A DNA stretch of 64,000 nucleotides. Origin: DASZIT01 sp963709665. Its GTDB lineage: Bacteria; Actinomycetota; Acidimicrobiia; Acidimicrobiales; RAAP-2. The notes below the pieces were generated by a model. The model was not told the origin of the DNA, did not search any database, and saw only the letters and a list, made by a program, of their open reading frames with translations. Position 1 is the first letter of the stretch, and the number at the start of each line of letters is the position of its first letter. Of the stretch, positions 17,538-24,748 are shown piece after piece. A program made the translations under genes and the position numbers. Location: positions 806,001 to 870,000 of the forward strand of contig CAVPWU010000002.1 in the NCBI GenBank assembly GCA_963709665.1, given 5' to 3'.

Positions 17538-17587
17538 CAGGCCACCGACCGCATCAGGCCACCGACCGCATCAGGCCACCGACCCGG
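17537..17587 (-). repeat. 17-bp triplication forming two 5-codon mini-ORFs between hisH and hisA
   Basis: Three copies of a 17-bp unit span the hisH stop and hisA start. On the minus strand each copy ends TGATG. The result is a chain: hisH stop, ATG-CGG-TCG-GTG-GCC-TGA (17571-17554), the same mini-ORF again (17554-17537), then the hisA ATG. Removing two copies would leave a simple TGATG hisH/hisA junction. Confidence 0.85.
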
Positions 17588-18203
17588 CGTTGGCCCGGGC
17601 CGTCACCGCCTCCACGAAGTTCTGGAGGATCCGGAGCCCCACCGCACCGGACTTCTCCGGGTGGAACTGGGTGCCCCACACCGGGCCCCGCTCGGCGGCG
17701 GCGGTCACCGGCCCCCCGTACTCGCAGGTGACGGAGGTGTCGGCCGTCACCTCCGGGGCGAACGAGTGGACGAAGTAGACCCAGGGGCGCTCCGGCAGGC
17801 CGTCGAGGAGCCCCGATGCCGCACCCGGGCGACGGTCGAGGACGTTCCACTGCATCTGCGGGTGCTTCACCCCGGCCGGCAGTGCCCGGACCACCCCCGG
17901 CAGCACCCCGAGGCCCCGGGCCGACGGATCCTCCTCCGACCCCTCGTAGAGCAGCTGGAAGCCGACGCAGATGCCCAGGAACGGCAGGCCCCGCTCCACG
18001 GCACGGCGGGCGACCCCGGCCAACCCGCTCGACCGGAGGGCGTCGGCGCACCGGCCGAACGCCCCCACCCCCGGGAGCACCACCGCCTCCGCCCCGGCGG
18101 CCCGGTCCGGGTCGTCCACCAGGGTGGCGTCCGCCCCGAGATGCTGGAGCGCCTTCTCGGCGGAGCGCAGGTTCCCGATGCCGTAGTCGAGGACCGCGAT
18201 CAC
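17571..18203 (-). CDS. hisH: imidazole glycerol phosphate synthase glutamine amidotransferase subunit
   Basis: HisH is the glutaminase that feeds ammonia to HisF. The 210-residue class I amidotransferase has DYGIGNLRS at the start, the nucleophile Cys in LGICVGFQLL (near residue 79), and the His/Glu pair in GTQFHPEKS. The oxyanion-strand P-G-V-G-A-F-G is normal. It starts with GTG at 18203, 37 bases after the hisB stop. Its C-terminal G-S-V-A-stop codons are repeated downstream by the 17-bp triplication. Confidence 0.95.
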   Translation of the reverse strand: MIAVLDYGIGNLRSAEKALQHLGADATLVDDPDRAAGAEAVVLPGVGAFGRCADALRSSGLAGVARRAVERGLPFLGICVGFQLLYEGSEEDPSARGLGVLPGVVRALPAGVKHPQMQWNVLDRRPGAASGLLDGLPERPWVYFVHSFAPEVTADTSVTCEYGGPVTAAAERGPVWGTQFHPEKSGAVGLRILQNFVEAVTARANAGSVA

Positions 18204-18240
18204 GGACGGCGGTCGGAGCCCGACCGGAGCGACGGGCGCC

Positions 18241-18861
18241 TCACAGCGACCCCTTGGTGGAGGGGATGCCGGTGCCCTCCCGGCGGACGGCGTCGCGCAG
18301 GGCGCGGGCCACCCCCTTGAACGACGCCTCCACGATGTGGTGGGTGTTCTTGCCGGTCCGGAGCCGGATGTGGAGGGTGATCCCGGCGGCGGTGACGAAT
18401 GCCCGCCAGAACTCCTCGGCCAGCTGGGGATCGAACGGCGGTGTCCCCAGGGGCAGCACGTCGGGGCCGAACTCGACGTCGTAGGTGAGGAACGGGCGGC
18501 CCGACAGGTCGAGCGCCACCTCGACCAGCGCCTCGTCGAGGGGCAGGTTGATGGAGCCGAACCGGCGGATCCCCGCCTTGTCGCCCAGCGCCTCGGCCAG
18601 CACCTCCCCCAGGGAGATGCCCACGTCCTCCACCGTGTGGTGGGCGTCCACCTCGAGGTCGCCCCGGGCCCGGACGGTGAGGTCGAAGCCACCGTGGCGG
18701 CCCAGCTGGCTGACCATGTGGTCGAAGAACGGCAGGCCGGTCGCCACCTCGGTGGCCCCGGTGCCGTCGACGTCGAGGGTGACCTCGATGGAGGTCTCCT
18801 TGGTGGCGCGGCGGACCGAGGCCGTCCGGTGCGTCTCGGTGGTCGGGGTGGTGGCGGTCAT
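18241..18861 (-). CDS. hisB: imidazoleglycerol-phosphate dehydratase
   Basis: HisB (monofunctional IGPD) removes water from imidazole glycerol phosphate. The 206-residue protein has the two Mn-binding clusters: FFDHMVSQLGRHGGFDL with HHTVEDVGISLG, and later THHIVEASFKGVARALRDA. There is no fused phosphatase domain, as in other actinobacteria. The ATG at 18861 overlaps the hisC stop as ATGA. Confidence 0.95.
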   Translation of the reverse strand: MTATTPTTETHRTASVRRATKETSIEVTLDVDGTGATEVATGLPFFDHMVSQLGRHGGFDLTVRARGDLEVDAHHTVEDVGISLGEVLAEALGDKAGIRRFGSINLPLDEALVEVALDLSGRPFLTYDVEFGPDVLPLGTPPFDPQLAEEFWRAFVTAAGITLHIRLRTGKNTHHIVEASFKGVARALRDAVRREGTGIPSTKGSL

Positions 18862-19964
18862 CGCAGGCTCTCGTTCAGGGCGGCCAGGAACCGGTCGTTC
18901 TCCTCCGGCGTGCCCACGGTGACCCGCAGGCAGCCGGTGAGGCCCGGCCACTCCGAACAGTCTCGCACGAGCACCGACCGGTCGAGGAGGTCCTGCCAGA
19001 CCGGGCGGGCGGCGCGGGAGGTGGGGCGGAAGAGGATGAAGTTGGCGTCGGACGGCCAGGTGTCGACGGGCAGGTCGGCCAGGGCGGCCTCCATCCGCCC
19101 GCGCTCCTCGGTGAGCAGGGCCACCCGGGCCTCCATCTCGTGGGTGAACCCGAGGGCCAGCCGGCCGGCCAGCTGCTTGACGGCGTCGAGGTGGTACGGG
19201 AGGGCGACCAGCTCGCAGGCGGCCACCACCTCGGGGGAGCCGACCAGGTAGCCGAGGCGGGCGGCCGCCATCGACCACGTCTTCGAGAAGGTGCGGACCA
19301 CCACCACCCGGGGGTCCGCCGAGGGGCCGCCCACCAGGTCCAGGGCGCTGGAGGGTGCGAACTGCCCGTAGGCCTCGTCCACCACCACCAGGCCCGGGGC
19401 CAGCGCCACCACCGCCTCGATCACCGGGCGGGGCTCCGCCCGGCCGGTCGGGTTGTTCGGCGAGCACAGGAAGGTGAGGGCGGGGTCCGCCGTGGCCACC
19501 ACCCGGCGCACCTCGTCGAGGTCGAGCAGGAAGTCGTCACCCCGTTGGCCGGCCACCACCGTGGTGCCGGTGGTCCGGGCGATCTGGCCGTGCATGGTGT
19601 AGGTCGGCTCGAAGAGGGCGGCGGTGCGCCCCGGGCCCCCGAAGGCCAGGAGCAGCGACTGGAGCACCTCGTTGGAGCCGTTGGCACAGAAGATCCGGGA
19701 GGGGTCGACCTGGTGGCTCTCGGCCAGCGCCTCCCGGAGCCGGGTGGCGTCCCGGTCCGGGTAGCGGTTGAAGTCGAGGTCGGCCAGACCGTCCCGGAAC
19801 GCCCGGAGCCAGGCCTCCGGCGGGGGCAGGGGCGACTCGTTGGTGTTCAGTCGGACCTCCACCTCGACCTGGGGTGAGTGGTAGCCGGTCAGGGCCACCA
19901 GGTCGGGACGGACCGATGGCAGCGCCGGGCGGTGGTCGGCGCCGGTGGGTGTCAGCTCGTCCAT
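18858..19964 (-). CDS. hisC: histidinol-phosphate aminotransferase
   Basis: HisC is a class I/II PLP aminotransferase that makes histidinol phosphate. In its 368 residues, LNTNESP, ANGSNEVL, CSPNNPTG, VVVDEAYGQF and the PLP lysine in RTFSKTWSMA are all visible. The ATG at 19964 overlaps hisD by 13 bases. An in-frame CTG at 19955 would make a 4-base CTGA overlap, but the ATG is preferred. It is the second gene of the his operon. Confidence 0.95.
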   Translation of the reverse strand: MDELTPTGADHRPALPSVRPDLVALTGYHSPQVEVEVRLNTNESPLPPPEAWLRAFRDGLADLDFNRYPDRDATRLREALAESHQVDPSRIFCANGSNEVLQSLLLAFGGPGRTAALFEPTYTMHGQIARTTGTTVVAGQRGDDFLLDLDEVRRVVATADPALTFLCSPNNPTGRAEPRPVIEAVVALAPGLVVVDEAYGQFAPSSALDLVGGPSADPRVVVVRTFSKTWSMAAARLGYLVGSPEVVAACELVALPYHLDAVKQLAGRLALGFTHEMEARVALLTEERGRMEAALADLPVDTWPSDANFILFRPTSRAARPVWQDLLDRSVLVRDCSEWPGLTGCLRVTVGTPEENDRFLAALNESLR

Positions 19965-21253
19965 CGCAACCGCACCGAGTCGGCGTGGGCGGGCAGGCCC
20001 TCGGTCTCCGCCAGGGTGACCACGTCGGGGCCCAACGCCTCGAGGGCGGCGGGCGAGACGGTGACGGCGTGGAGGTGGCGACGGAAGTCATCGACCCGCA
20101 GGGCGCTGGCGAACCGGGCGGTCCGGTTGGTCGGCAGGACGTGGTTCGGTCCCGCCAGGTAGTCCCCCACGCTGGCCGGGGAGCCGGGACCGAGGAAGAC
20201 GGCGCCGGCCGAGTCCACCAGGGGCAGGAGGTCGGCGGCGTCGGCGGTGAGGATCTCCAGGTGCTCGGGGGCCACCACGTTGGAGACGGCGAAGGCCTGG
20301 GCGGGTCCGTCCACCAGGGCCACGTACCCGCCGACCGACAGGGTGGCCTCGAGGTCGGCGCGCCGGGGGGAGAGGGCCACCCGCCGCTCCACCGCCTCGG
20401 TGACGGCGTCGGCCACCTCCTCCGACCAGGTGATCAGCCAGGCCAGGCCGTCGGGGCCGTGCTCGGCCTGCACCACCAGGTCGACGGCGGCCAGCTCCGG
20501 CGGGGTGTCGCCGTCGGCCACCACCACCACCTCGGAGGGTCCGGCGAAGGCCGAGGCCACCCCCACCACCCCCGACACCTGTCGCTTGGCCTCCGCCACG
20601 TACCGGTTCCCCGGCCCGACGACGACGTCCACCGGGGCGATCGACTCGGTGCCGTAGGCCATGGCCGCCACCGCCTGGGCGCCACCCACCCGGTAGACCT
20701 CGTCCACCCCCGCCACCGCCGCGGCGGCCAGGGTGGCATCGTCGATCCGACCGTCGGGGCCCGGCGGGACGCACAGGATGACCTCGGCCACCCCGGCCAC
20801 CCGCGCCGGCACCGCGCACATCAGCACGGTGGACGGGTAGCGGGCCCGACCGCCCGGTGCGTAGCAGCCGGCCCGTCGCACCGGGCGGACCAGGTGGGTG
20901 ACGGAGATCCCGTCGGACTCGAACGGCCCGGGGTCACCGGAGCCGGCCTCGTGGGCGTGGTACTCCCCGATCCGCCGGTGGGCGACCTCCAGGGCCTGGC
21001 GGAGGGGGCCCGGGATCCGGGCGACGGCCGCCTCGATCTCGGAGGCCGGCACCCGCAGCTCGTCGAGGGTCACGCGGTCGAAGCGCTCGGTCAGCGCACG
21101 GAGGGCGGTGTCGCCGCCGGCCCGGACCTCGGCGATGATGGCCGCCACCGCCTCCGAGGACCGGTCCTGCTCGTCAGCCGGGCGCGGCAGGCCGGCACGC
21201 AGGGAGGCGGGGTCATCGGCGGTGCCGCGGAGGTCGAGACGACGGAGCAACAT
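19952..21253 (-). CDS. hisD: histidinol dehydrogenase
   Basis: HisD oxidises histidinol to histidine in two NAD-dependent steps with a Zn ion. The 433-residue protein shows the family blocks GCYAPGGRARYPSTVLM, VVVGPGNRYVAEAKRQV, FAGPSEVVVVAD, the Zn/acid-base region QAEHGPDG, and VAPEHLEI near the C-terminus. It is the first gene of the operon, with ATG at 21253, 9 bases after TAGCAT. No attenuator or His-rich leader is visible. Confidence 0.96.
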   Translation of the reverse strand: MLLRRLDLRGTADDPASLRAGLPRPADEQDRSSEAVAAIIAEVRAGGDTALRALTERFDRVTLDELRVPASEIEAAVARIPGPLRQALEVAHRRIGEYHAHEAGSGDPGPFESDGISVTHLVRPVRRAGCYAPGGRARYPSTVLMCAVPARVAGVAEVILCVPPGPDGRIDDATLAAAAVAGVDEVYRVGGAQAVAAMAYGTESIAPVDVVVGPGNRYVAEAKRQVSGVVGVASAFAGPSEVVVVADGDTPPELAAVDLVVQAEHGPDGLAWLITWSEEVADAVTEAVERRVALSPRRADLEATLSVGGYVALVDGPAQAFAVSNVVAPEHLEILTADAADLLPLVDSAGAVFLGPGSPASVGDYLAGPNHVLPTNRTARFASALRVDDFRRHLHAVTVSPAALEALGPDVVTLAETEGLPAHADSVRLRWTS

Positions 21254-21262
21254 GGTCTGTCG

Positions 21263-21268
21263 ATGCTA
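21263..21268 (-). promoter_or_regulatory. -10 hexamer (TAGCAT) of the his operon
   Basis: Minus-strand TAGCAT lies 9 bases before the hisD ATG. It implies a short or absent leader, so control would act at initiation rather than by leader-peptide attenuation. Confidence 0.5.
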
Positions 21269-21370
21269 CCTGGGCCGGTGCCGTGCTCCGGGCTGCCCGA
21301 CCGGCGGCCCGGGGTCGGTGCGGGACCCACGTCGCCCGTCCCCGGCGGTGGGCGGTGCCATGATCGGGAG

Positions 21371-21568
21371 ATGGCCCCACCCACCGGAGAGCTGTCCTCG
21401 ATCGCCACCGCCCTGGAGGAGTTGACCCGCCGGGTCACCGTCCACGCCGACGCCGCCGACGCCCTCAAGGATGACGAGACGGCCAAGGAGCTCTTCGCCA
21501 TCGAACGCTCCCTCCAGGGGGCCAGCCGTCGCCTCACCCGGCTGACCGCCACCCTCCGACGGCGCTGA
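21371..21568 (+). CDS. small helical hypothetical protein
   Basis: The 65-residue product is nearly all predicted helix with alternating charge: EELTRRVTVHADAADALKD, then ELFAIERSLQGASRRLTRL. No membrane segment or known catalytic motif is seen. Similar short helical proteins occur in actinobacteria, but I cannot name a family. The start is weak: GGGAG directly abuts the ATG, and no TANNNT box sits at the usual distance. It is divergent from hisD. Confidence 0.5.
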   Translation: MAPPTGELSSIATALEELTRRVTVHADAADALKDDETAKELFAIERSLQGASRRLTRLTATLRRR

Positions 21569-21639
21569 GCCGGGGAGGCCCACCCCACCCCACCCGATCC
21601 GGCTCCCCGGCTCCCCGGCGTCCCCGGCGGCCGGGGCGG

Positions 21640-22217
21640 TCAGAGTGCGTGCAGGATCAGGTCGTGGTCGAGGGTGGCGGCGATCTCCCCCAGGCGCGAC
21701 GAACGCTCCGAGACGGCGGCCAGCCGGCGACGTGCCGCCGTCTCCACCGTGGCCACCGTGACCAGGTTGTCGGAGCCACTGGTGGCGGCCAGGGCCCCGA
21801 GCACCGCTGCCCGCTCGCCGTCCAGCGGCTCGACCTCCGTGCCGGCCAGGACATCGGCCAGGACGGCGGGGTCGCCGGTGACCCGGGCGGCCTCGGACAC
21901 CACCAGCGACGGCACCACCGGGACCAGCCCCCGCACCAGGGCGGCCTGGTGGAGCGCCCAGAACAGCCGGTCGTCCCGGGCCGCCGCCACCAGGGCGGCG
22001 GGGCCGTAGACCAGTCCCGTCCGGGTCGACCGGGCCGCCCGCCCCCGTCCCGAGCGTGACGACTTGGCCGTCCGCCGGGGGGCGGTGGCGGGTGGCGCCG
22101 ATGCGCCGGTCGGGGGCGGTCCGGGGGCGGGGGGACCGCCCCGGTCACTTCGGCTGCACCGGCATCGGTCGCCACCACCAACCCCCGGTCGGTGCCGGTA
22201 TCGGCATCGTCGGTCAC
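21640..22217 (-). pseudogene. PIN-domain-like protein, degenerate and frame-broken
   Basis: The uninterrupted part (21640-21990, GTG) resembles a small VapC-type PIN protein: LVYGPAALVAAARDDRLFWALH, then VPVVPSLVVSEAARVTGD and a C-terminal LDHDLILHAL. The usual first catalytic Asp (V-Y-D-A) is Gly, and the later acidic cluster (S-D-x-x-D) reads S-E-R-S-S-R-L, so nuclease activity is doubtful. A GTG at 22217 overlaps the upstream antitoxin-like stop (GTGA), but that frame runs one base out. A seventh G in the G6 run at 22129-22134 would fuse an acidic/Pro-rich head to the PIN part. Real decay or a base-call error are both possible. Confidence 0.6.
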
Positions 22218-22525
22218 CGGCGTCGCACCTTGGTGGCCGAGGCGACGGCCGGCCGGACGATCGACACCACCCCCGGCCGCACCTTGGCCGCCACCCCGGA
22301 GAGGAGCCGGGCCAACAACGCCTCCCCGGCGGCGATCTCCTCGGGGGTCAGCTCGCCCTCGCGCTCCTCCCAGGCGGCCACGCCGCGGAGCCCCTCACGG
22401 ATCCGGAGCTGGCGCTCGGCGGCGGCGGTCAGCCAGGCGCTGAACGACAGGCCGTCCTCGGCGGCCGCCGCCTCCACCGCCTGGGCCACCGAGTCCGTCA
22501 ACGACACCGAGCGCTTGGTCACCAT
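22214..22525 (-). CDS. ribbon-helix-helix antitoxin-like protein
   Basis: The 103-residue protein begins MVTKRSVSLTDSVAQAVEAA with a D-G-L-S-F-S-A-W-L turn, matching a ribbon-helix-helix DNA-binding fold. An acidic helix (about 50-75) and a basic C-terminal tail follow. The arrangement (RHH protein, then PIN-like protein with GTGA overlap) is that of a VapBC-type toxin-antitoxin pair. Because the PIN partner looks inactive, the unit may be a relic or a repurposed regulator. The ATG at 22525 is supported by TACCGT 6 bases upstream. Confidence 0.7.
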   Translation of the reverse strand: MVTKRSVSLTDSVAQAVEAAAAEDGLSFSAWLTAAAERQLRIREGLRGVAAWEEREGELTPEEIAAGEALLARLLSGVAAKVRPGVVSIVRPAVASATKVRRR

Positions 22526-22531
22526 CGACCC

Positions 22532-22537
22532 ACGGTA
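22532..22537 (-). promoter_or_regulatory. -10 hexamer (TACCGT) of the RHH/PIN pair
   Basis: Minus-strand TACCGT sits 6 bases before the ATG at 22525, consistent with a leaderless transcript. Confidence 0.45.
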
Positions 22538-23014
22538 TCCAGCCGGCCCGCCGCGCACCGCACCCCGGCCACCGGCGTGGCGTGGCGTGGCGTCGGGCCG
22601 CAGGTGACCGCTGCCCCTACCGGGTCTGCCCGGCTGGTTCCCCACGCGGAGTAGCGGCATCCCGGGCACGGATCGCGGGGTGACCGCCACGCAACCGGCC
22701 CGAACCTCCCCCCGGACGCGGCAAAGGCGCCCCGAAGGGCGCCTTTGCGCGAGCGGGTCGGGCGGCGGATCCCGAACACCGCTCTTCGGAACCAGGTGGC
22801 GGGAACCGGTTCCGAGTGCCCATTACAACACCACGTTTCGGCGCGATGTTCCATTCACCCCCCGGGAATTTCTCACATTTCTTCCGATCTGTTGGACTCG
22901 CTCACCCCCTCTTCCCACTTTTCATGCCTTTTCACACCGACTGAAATCTCAATCGACCGTCGAGATGGGTTCGACTCGCGTTCTCGGAATCCGACACGAG
23001 GTTTCACCACTCGA
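22538..23014. other. non-coding stretch with an AT-richer segment
   Basis: No convincing gene was found in this 477-base stretch. It holds the strong hairpin at 22721-22748. The portion from about 22800 to 23010 has long A/T-containing runs (for example around 22860-22935) unlike the rest of the window. Open frames here encode only basic, repeat-free nonsense. It could be the 3' region of nth, an unrecognised small RNA, or foreign DNA. Confidence 0.5.
22721..22748 (-). terminator. perfect 12-bp hairpin with UUCG loop (minus strand)
   Basis: The arms GCAAAGGCGCCC and GGGCGCCTTTGC pair perfectly. The 4-base loop reads CGAA on the plus strand and UUCG on the minus strand, closed by C-G, the very stable C(UUCG)G tetraloop. 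No T-run follows on either strand. A terminator for minus-strand nth transcription is the likely role; an RNA-stabilising element is the alternative. Confidence 0.55.
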
Positions 23015-23690
23015 TCAGTTGCGGGAGGGGGTCCGCACGGTGGTGGTGGACGAGGGGCAGAAGTCGGCGAGAACACATGAGCCGCACAAGGGCTTCCTGG
23101 CCAGGCAGGTGCGCCGGCCGTGGAGGATCAGGCGGAGGCTGAACCGGCCGCGCTCGTCGGCCGGCACCAACGGATTCAGCGCCAGCTCCACCTTCACCGG
23201 GTCGTGCTCGGTGGTCAGCCCCAGGCGGAGGGCGAGACGGCCGACGTGGGTGTCCACCGGGAGTCCGGGGAGACCGAAGACCACGCTCCGCACCACATTG
23301 GCCGTCTTCCGCCCCACCCCGGGGAGCGTCACCAGGTCCTCCCGACGGGTCGGCACCTCACCGTCGAAGCGGGCCGTGACGTCCTGGGCCATCCCGATCA
23401 GGCTGCGGGCCTTGGCGCGGAAGAAGCCGGTGGAGTGGATGATCTCCTCCACCTCGAGCGGGTCGGCGACCGCCAGGGCGGCGGCGTCCGGGATACCGGC
23501 GGAAGAGGACCGGGGTGACCATGTTCACCCGCTCGTCGGTGCACTGGGCCGAGAGGATGGTCGCCGCCAGCAGCTGGAAGGGCGTGTCGTGGGCCAGCGC
23601 GCAGAGGTCGGCGGCGCTGCCGGGGAACTCCTCCCCCAGGCGCTGGTGGGTCACCCGGGCGCGACCGGCGGGCGTGCGGGGTCGGGCCAC
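23015..23690 (-). pseudogene. nth: endonuclease III, frameshifted
   Basis: Nth removes oxidised pyrimidines and nicks abasic sites. Two frames together make a complete protein of about 224 residues. The N-terminal part (from GTG 23690) contains FQLLAATILSAQCTDERVN and LFRRYP. The C-terminal part resumes with D-A-A-A-L-A-V-A-D-P-L-E-V-E-E-I-I and holds the helix-hairpin-helix LPGVGRKTANVV, VDTHVGR, and the [4Fe-4S] cysteines spaced C-x6-C-x2-C-x5-C. The break is one extra base in the C/G run at about 23487-23493. Catalytic residues are intact, so a sequencing indel is as likely as true inactivation. Confidence 0.8.
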
Positions 23691-23698
23691 GCCTGCGG

Positions 23699-23704
23699 AC
23701 ACTA
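23699..23704 (-). promoter_or_regulatory. -10 hexamer (TAGTGT) of nth
   Basis: Minus-strand TAGTGT is 8 bases before the nth GTG at 23690. It lies head-to-head with the mshD -10 only 4 bases away, across the palindrome TACCGGTA (23703-23710). Confidence 0.45.
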
Positions 23705-23708
23705 CCGG

Positions 23709-23714
23709 TAGCGT
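23709..23714 (+). promoter_or_regulatory. -10 hexamer (TAGCGT) of mshD
   Basis: TAGCGT precedes the mshD GTG at 23722 by 7 bases, as expected for a leaderless transcript. It shares the TACCGGTA palindrome with the divergent nth promoter. Confidence 0.45.
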
Positions 23715-23721
23715 CACCCGG

Positions 23722-24726
23722 GTGGACGGCCCCGTGATCCAGACCCTCCGACCCCCGGACGCCGGTGCGGCGGAGCGGATCGAGCGGCTCCTGCAGCGCG
23801 TCGAGGCCGCCGACGGCCACCAGCCGATCAGCGAGCCCAAGCGTGCCCAGCTGCACACCGCGCTCCACCCTGACCCCGGATCGGCGCCGGGGCCCGGGGC
23901 GTTCGTCTCGGTGGTCCTCTCGGGGGCGTCGGGTGGCGAGCTGCTCGGGGCCGCCCACCTGACCGGGGCCGGCTCCGACGGCGACCTGGCGGTGGAGGTG
24001 GTGGTGGACCCGGCCCACCGCGGTGCGGACGAGGAGGTGGCCGACCGCCTGTTGACGGCCGCCCTGGTGGAGGCCGGCGCTCCCGGGGCTCCCGGGGCTC
24101 CGGGCGACGGCAGCGGACTCCCCCCCGGCACGGAACGGACCGTCCGCTTCTGGGCCCACCACGCCACGCCGGACGACGACCGGATCGCCGCCGCCCACCG
24201 CCTCCGCCTGGAGCGTGAGCTGCTCCAGATGCGGGTGCCCCTGCCGGTGGAGGGGCCCCGGATCCCGCTGGCGACCCGGGCCTTCGTGCCGGGGGCGGAC
24301 GAGTCGGCCTGGCTCCGCGTGAACAACCGGGCGTTCGTCACCCATCCCGAACAGGGCGGGTGGACGCTCGACACCCTGCGGGGACGCGAGCGCGAGCCGT
24401 GGTTCGATCCGGACGGCTTCCTCCTCCACGAGGTGGACGGGCGGCTGGCCGGCTCGTGCTGGACCAAGGTGCACGCCACCACCGATCCCCCCATGGGGGA
24501 GATCTACGTCATCTCCGTCGACCCCGACTTCCACGGACGGGGATTGGGACGGGCGCTGACCCTGGCCGGACTCGACTGGCTCCACGGGACCGGGTTGGAG
24601 GTGGGGATGCTCTACGTGGACGGCTCCAACACGCCGGCCACCACCCTCTACCGCTCGATGGGCTTCGTCGCCCACCAGGTCGACCGGGCCTACGTCGGGT
24701 CGGTGGTGGTGCGGCCGCCGGACTGA
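23722..24726 (+). CDS. mshD: mycothiol synthase
   Basis: MshD acetylates Cys-GlcN-Ins to make mycothiol, the main actinobacterial thiol. The 334-residue protein has two GNAT halves. The N-terminal one is degenerate. The C-terminal one has VISVDPDFHGRGLGRALTLAG (acetyl-CoA loop R/Q-x-x-G-x-G/A) and ends VDGSNTPATTLYRSMGF. FVTHPEQGGWTLDTL is typical of MshD. A small A-P-G repeat interrupts the first half near residue 115. GTG 23722 is chosen for its TAGCGT box; longer frames upstream overlap nth. Confidence 0.9.
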   Translation: MDGPVIQTLRPPDAGAAERIERLLQRVEAADGHQPISEPKRAQLHTALHPDPGSAPGPGAFVSVVLSGASGGELLGAAHLTGAGSDGDLAVEVVVDPAHRGADEEVADRLLTAALVEAGAPGAPGAPGDGSGLPPGTERTVRFWAHHATPDDDRIAAAHRLRLERELLQMRVPLPVEGPRIPLATRAFVPGADESAWLRVNNRAFVTHPEQGGWTLDTLRGREREPWFDPDGFLLHEVDGRLAGSCWTKVHATTDPPMGEIYVISVDPDFHGRGLGRALTLAGLDWLHGTGLEVGMLYVDGSNTPATTLYRSMGFVAHQVDRAYVGSVVVRPPD

Positions 24727-24748
24727 TCCCGCCCGGTCCGGCCGTGGA

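Noticed and set aside
22880..22890. Eleven bases identical to an Illumina adapter end (tcttccgatct)
   Set aside because: The bases before it do not match the adapter, and it is well inside the contig, so coincidence is more likely than adapter carry-over.
22965..23005. tRNA-like T-arm (gggttcgactcgcg) in the AT-richer gap
   Set aside because: The T-stem has a mismatch, no acceptor arm, anticodon arm or D-loop G-G pair fits at the right spacing, and there is no CCA end.
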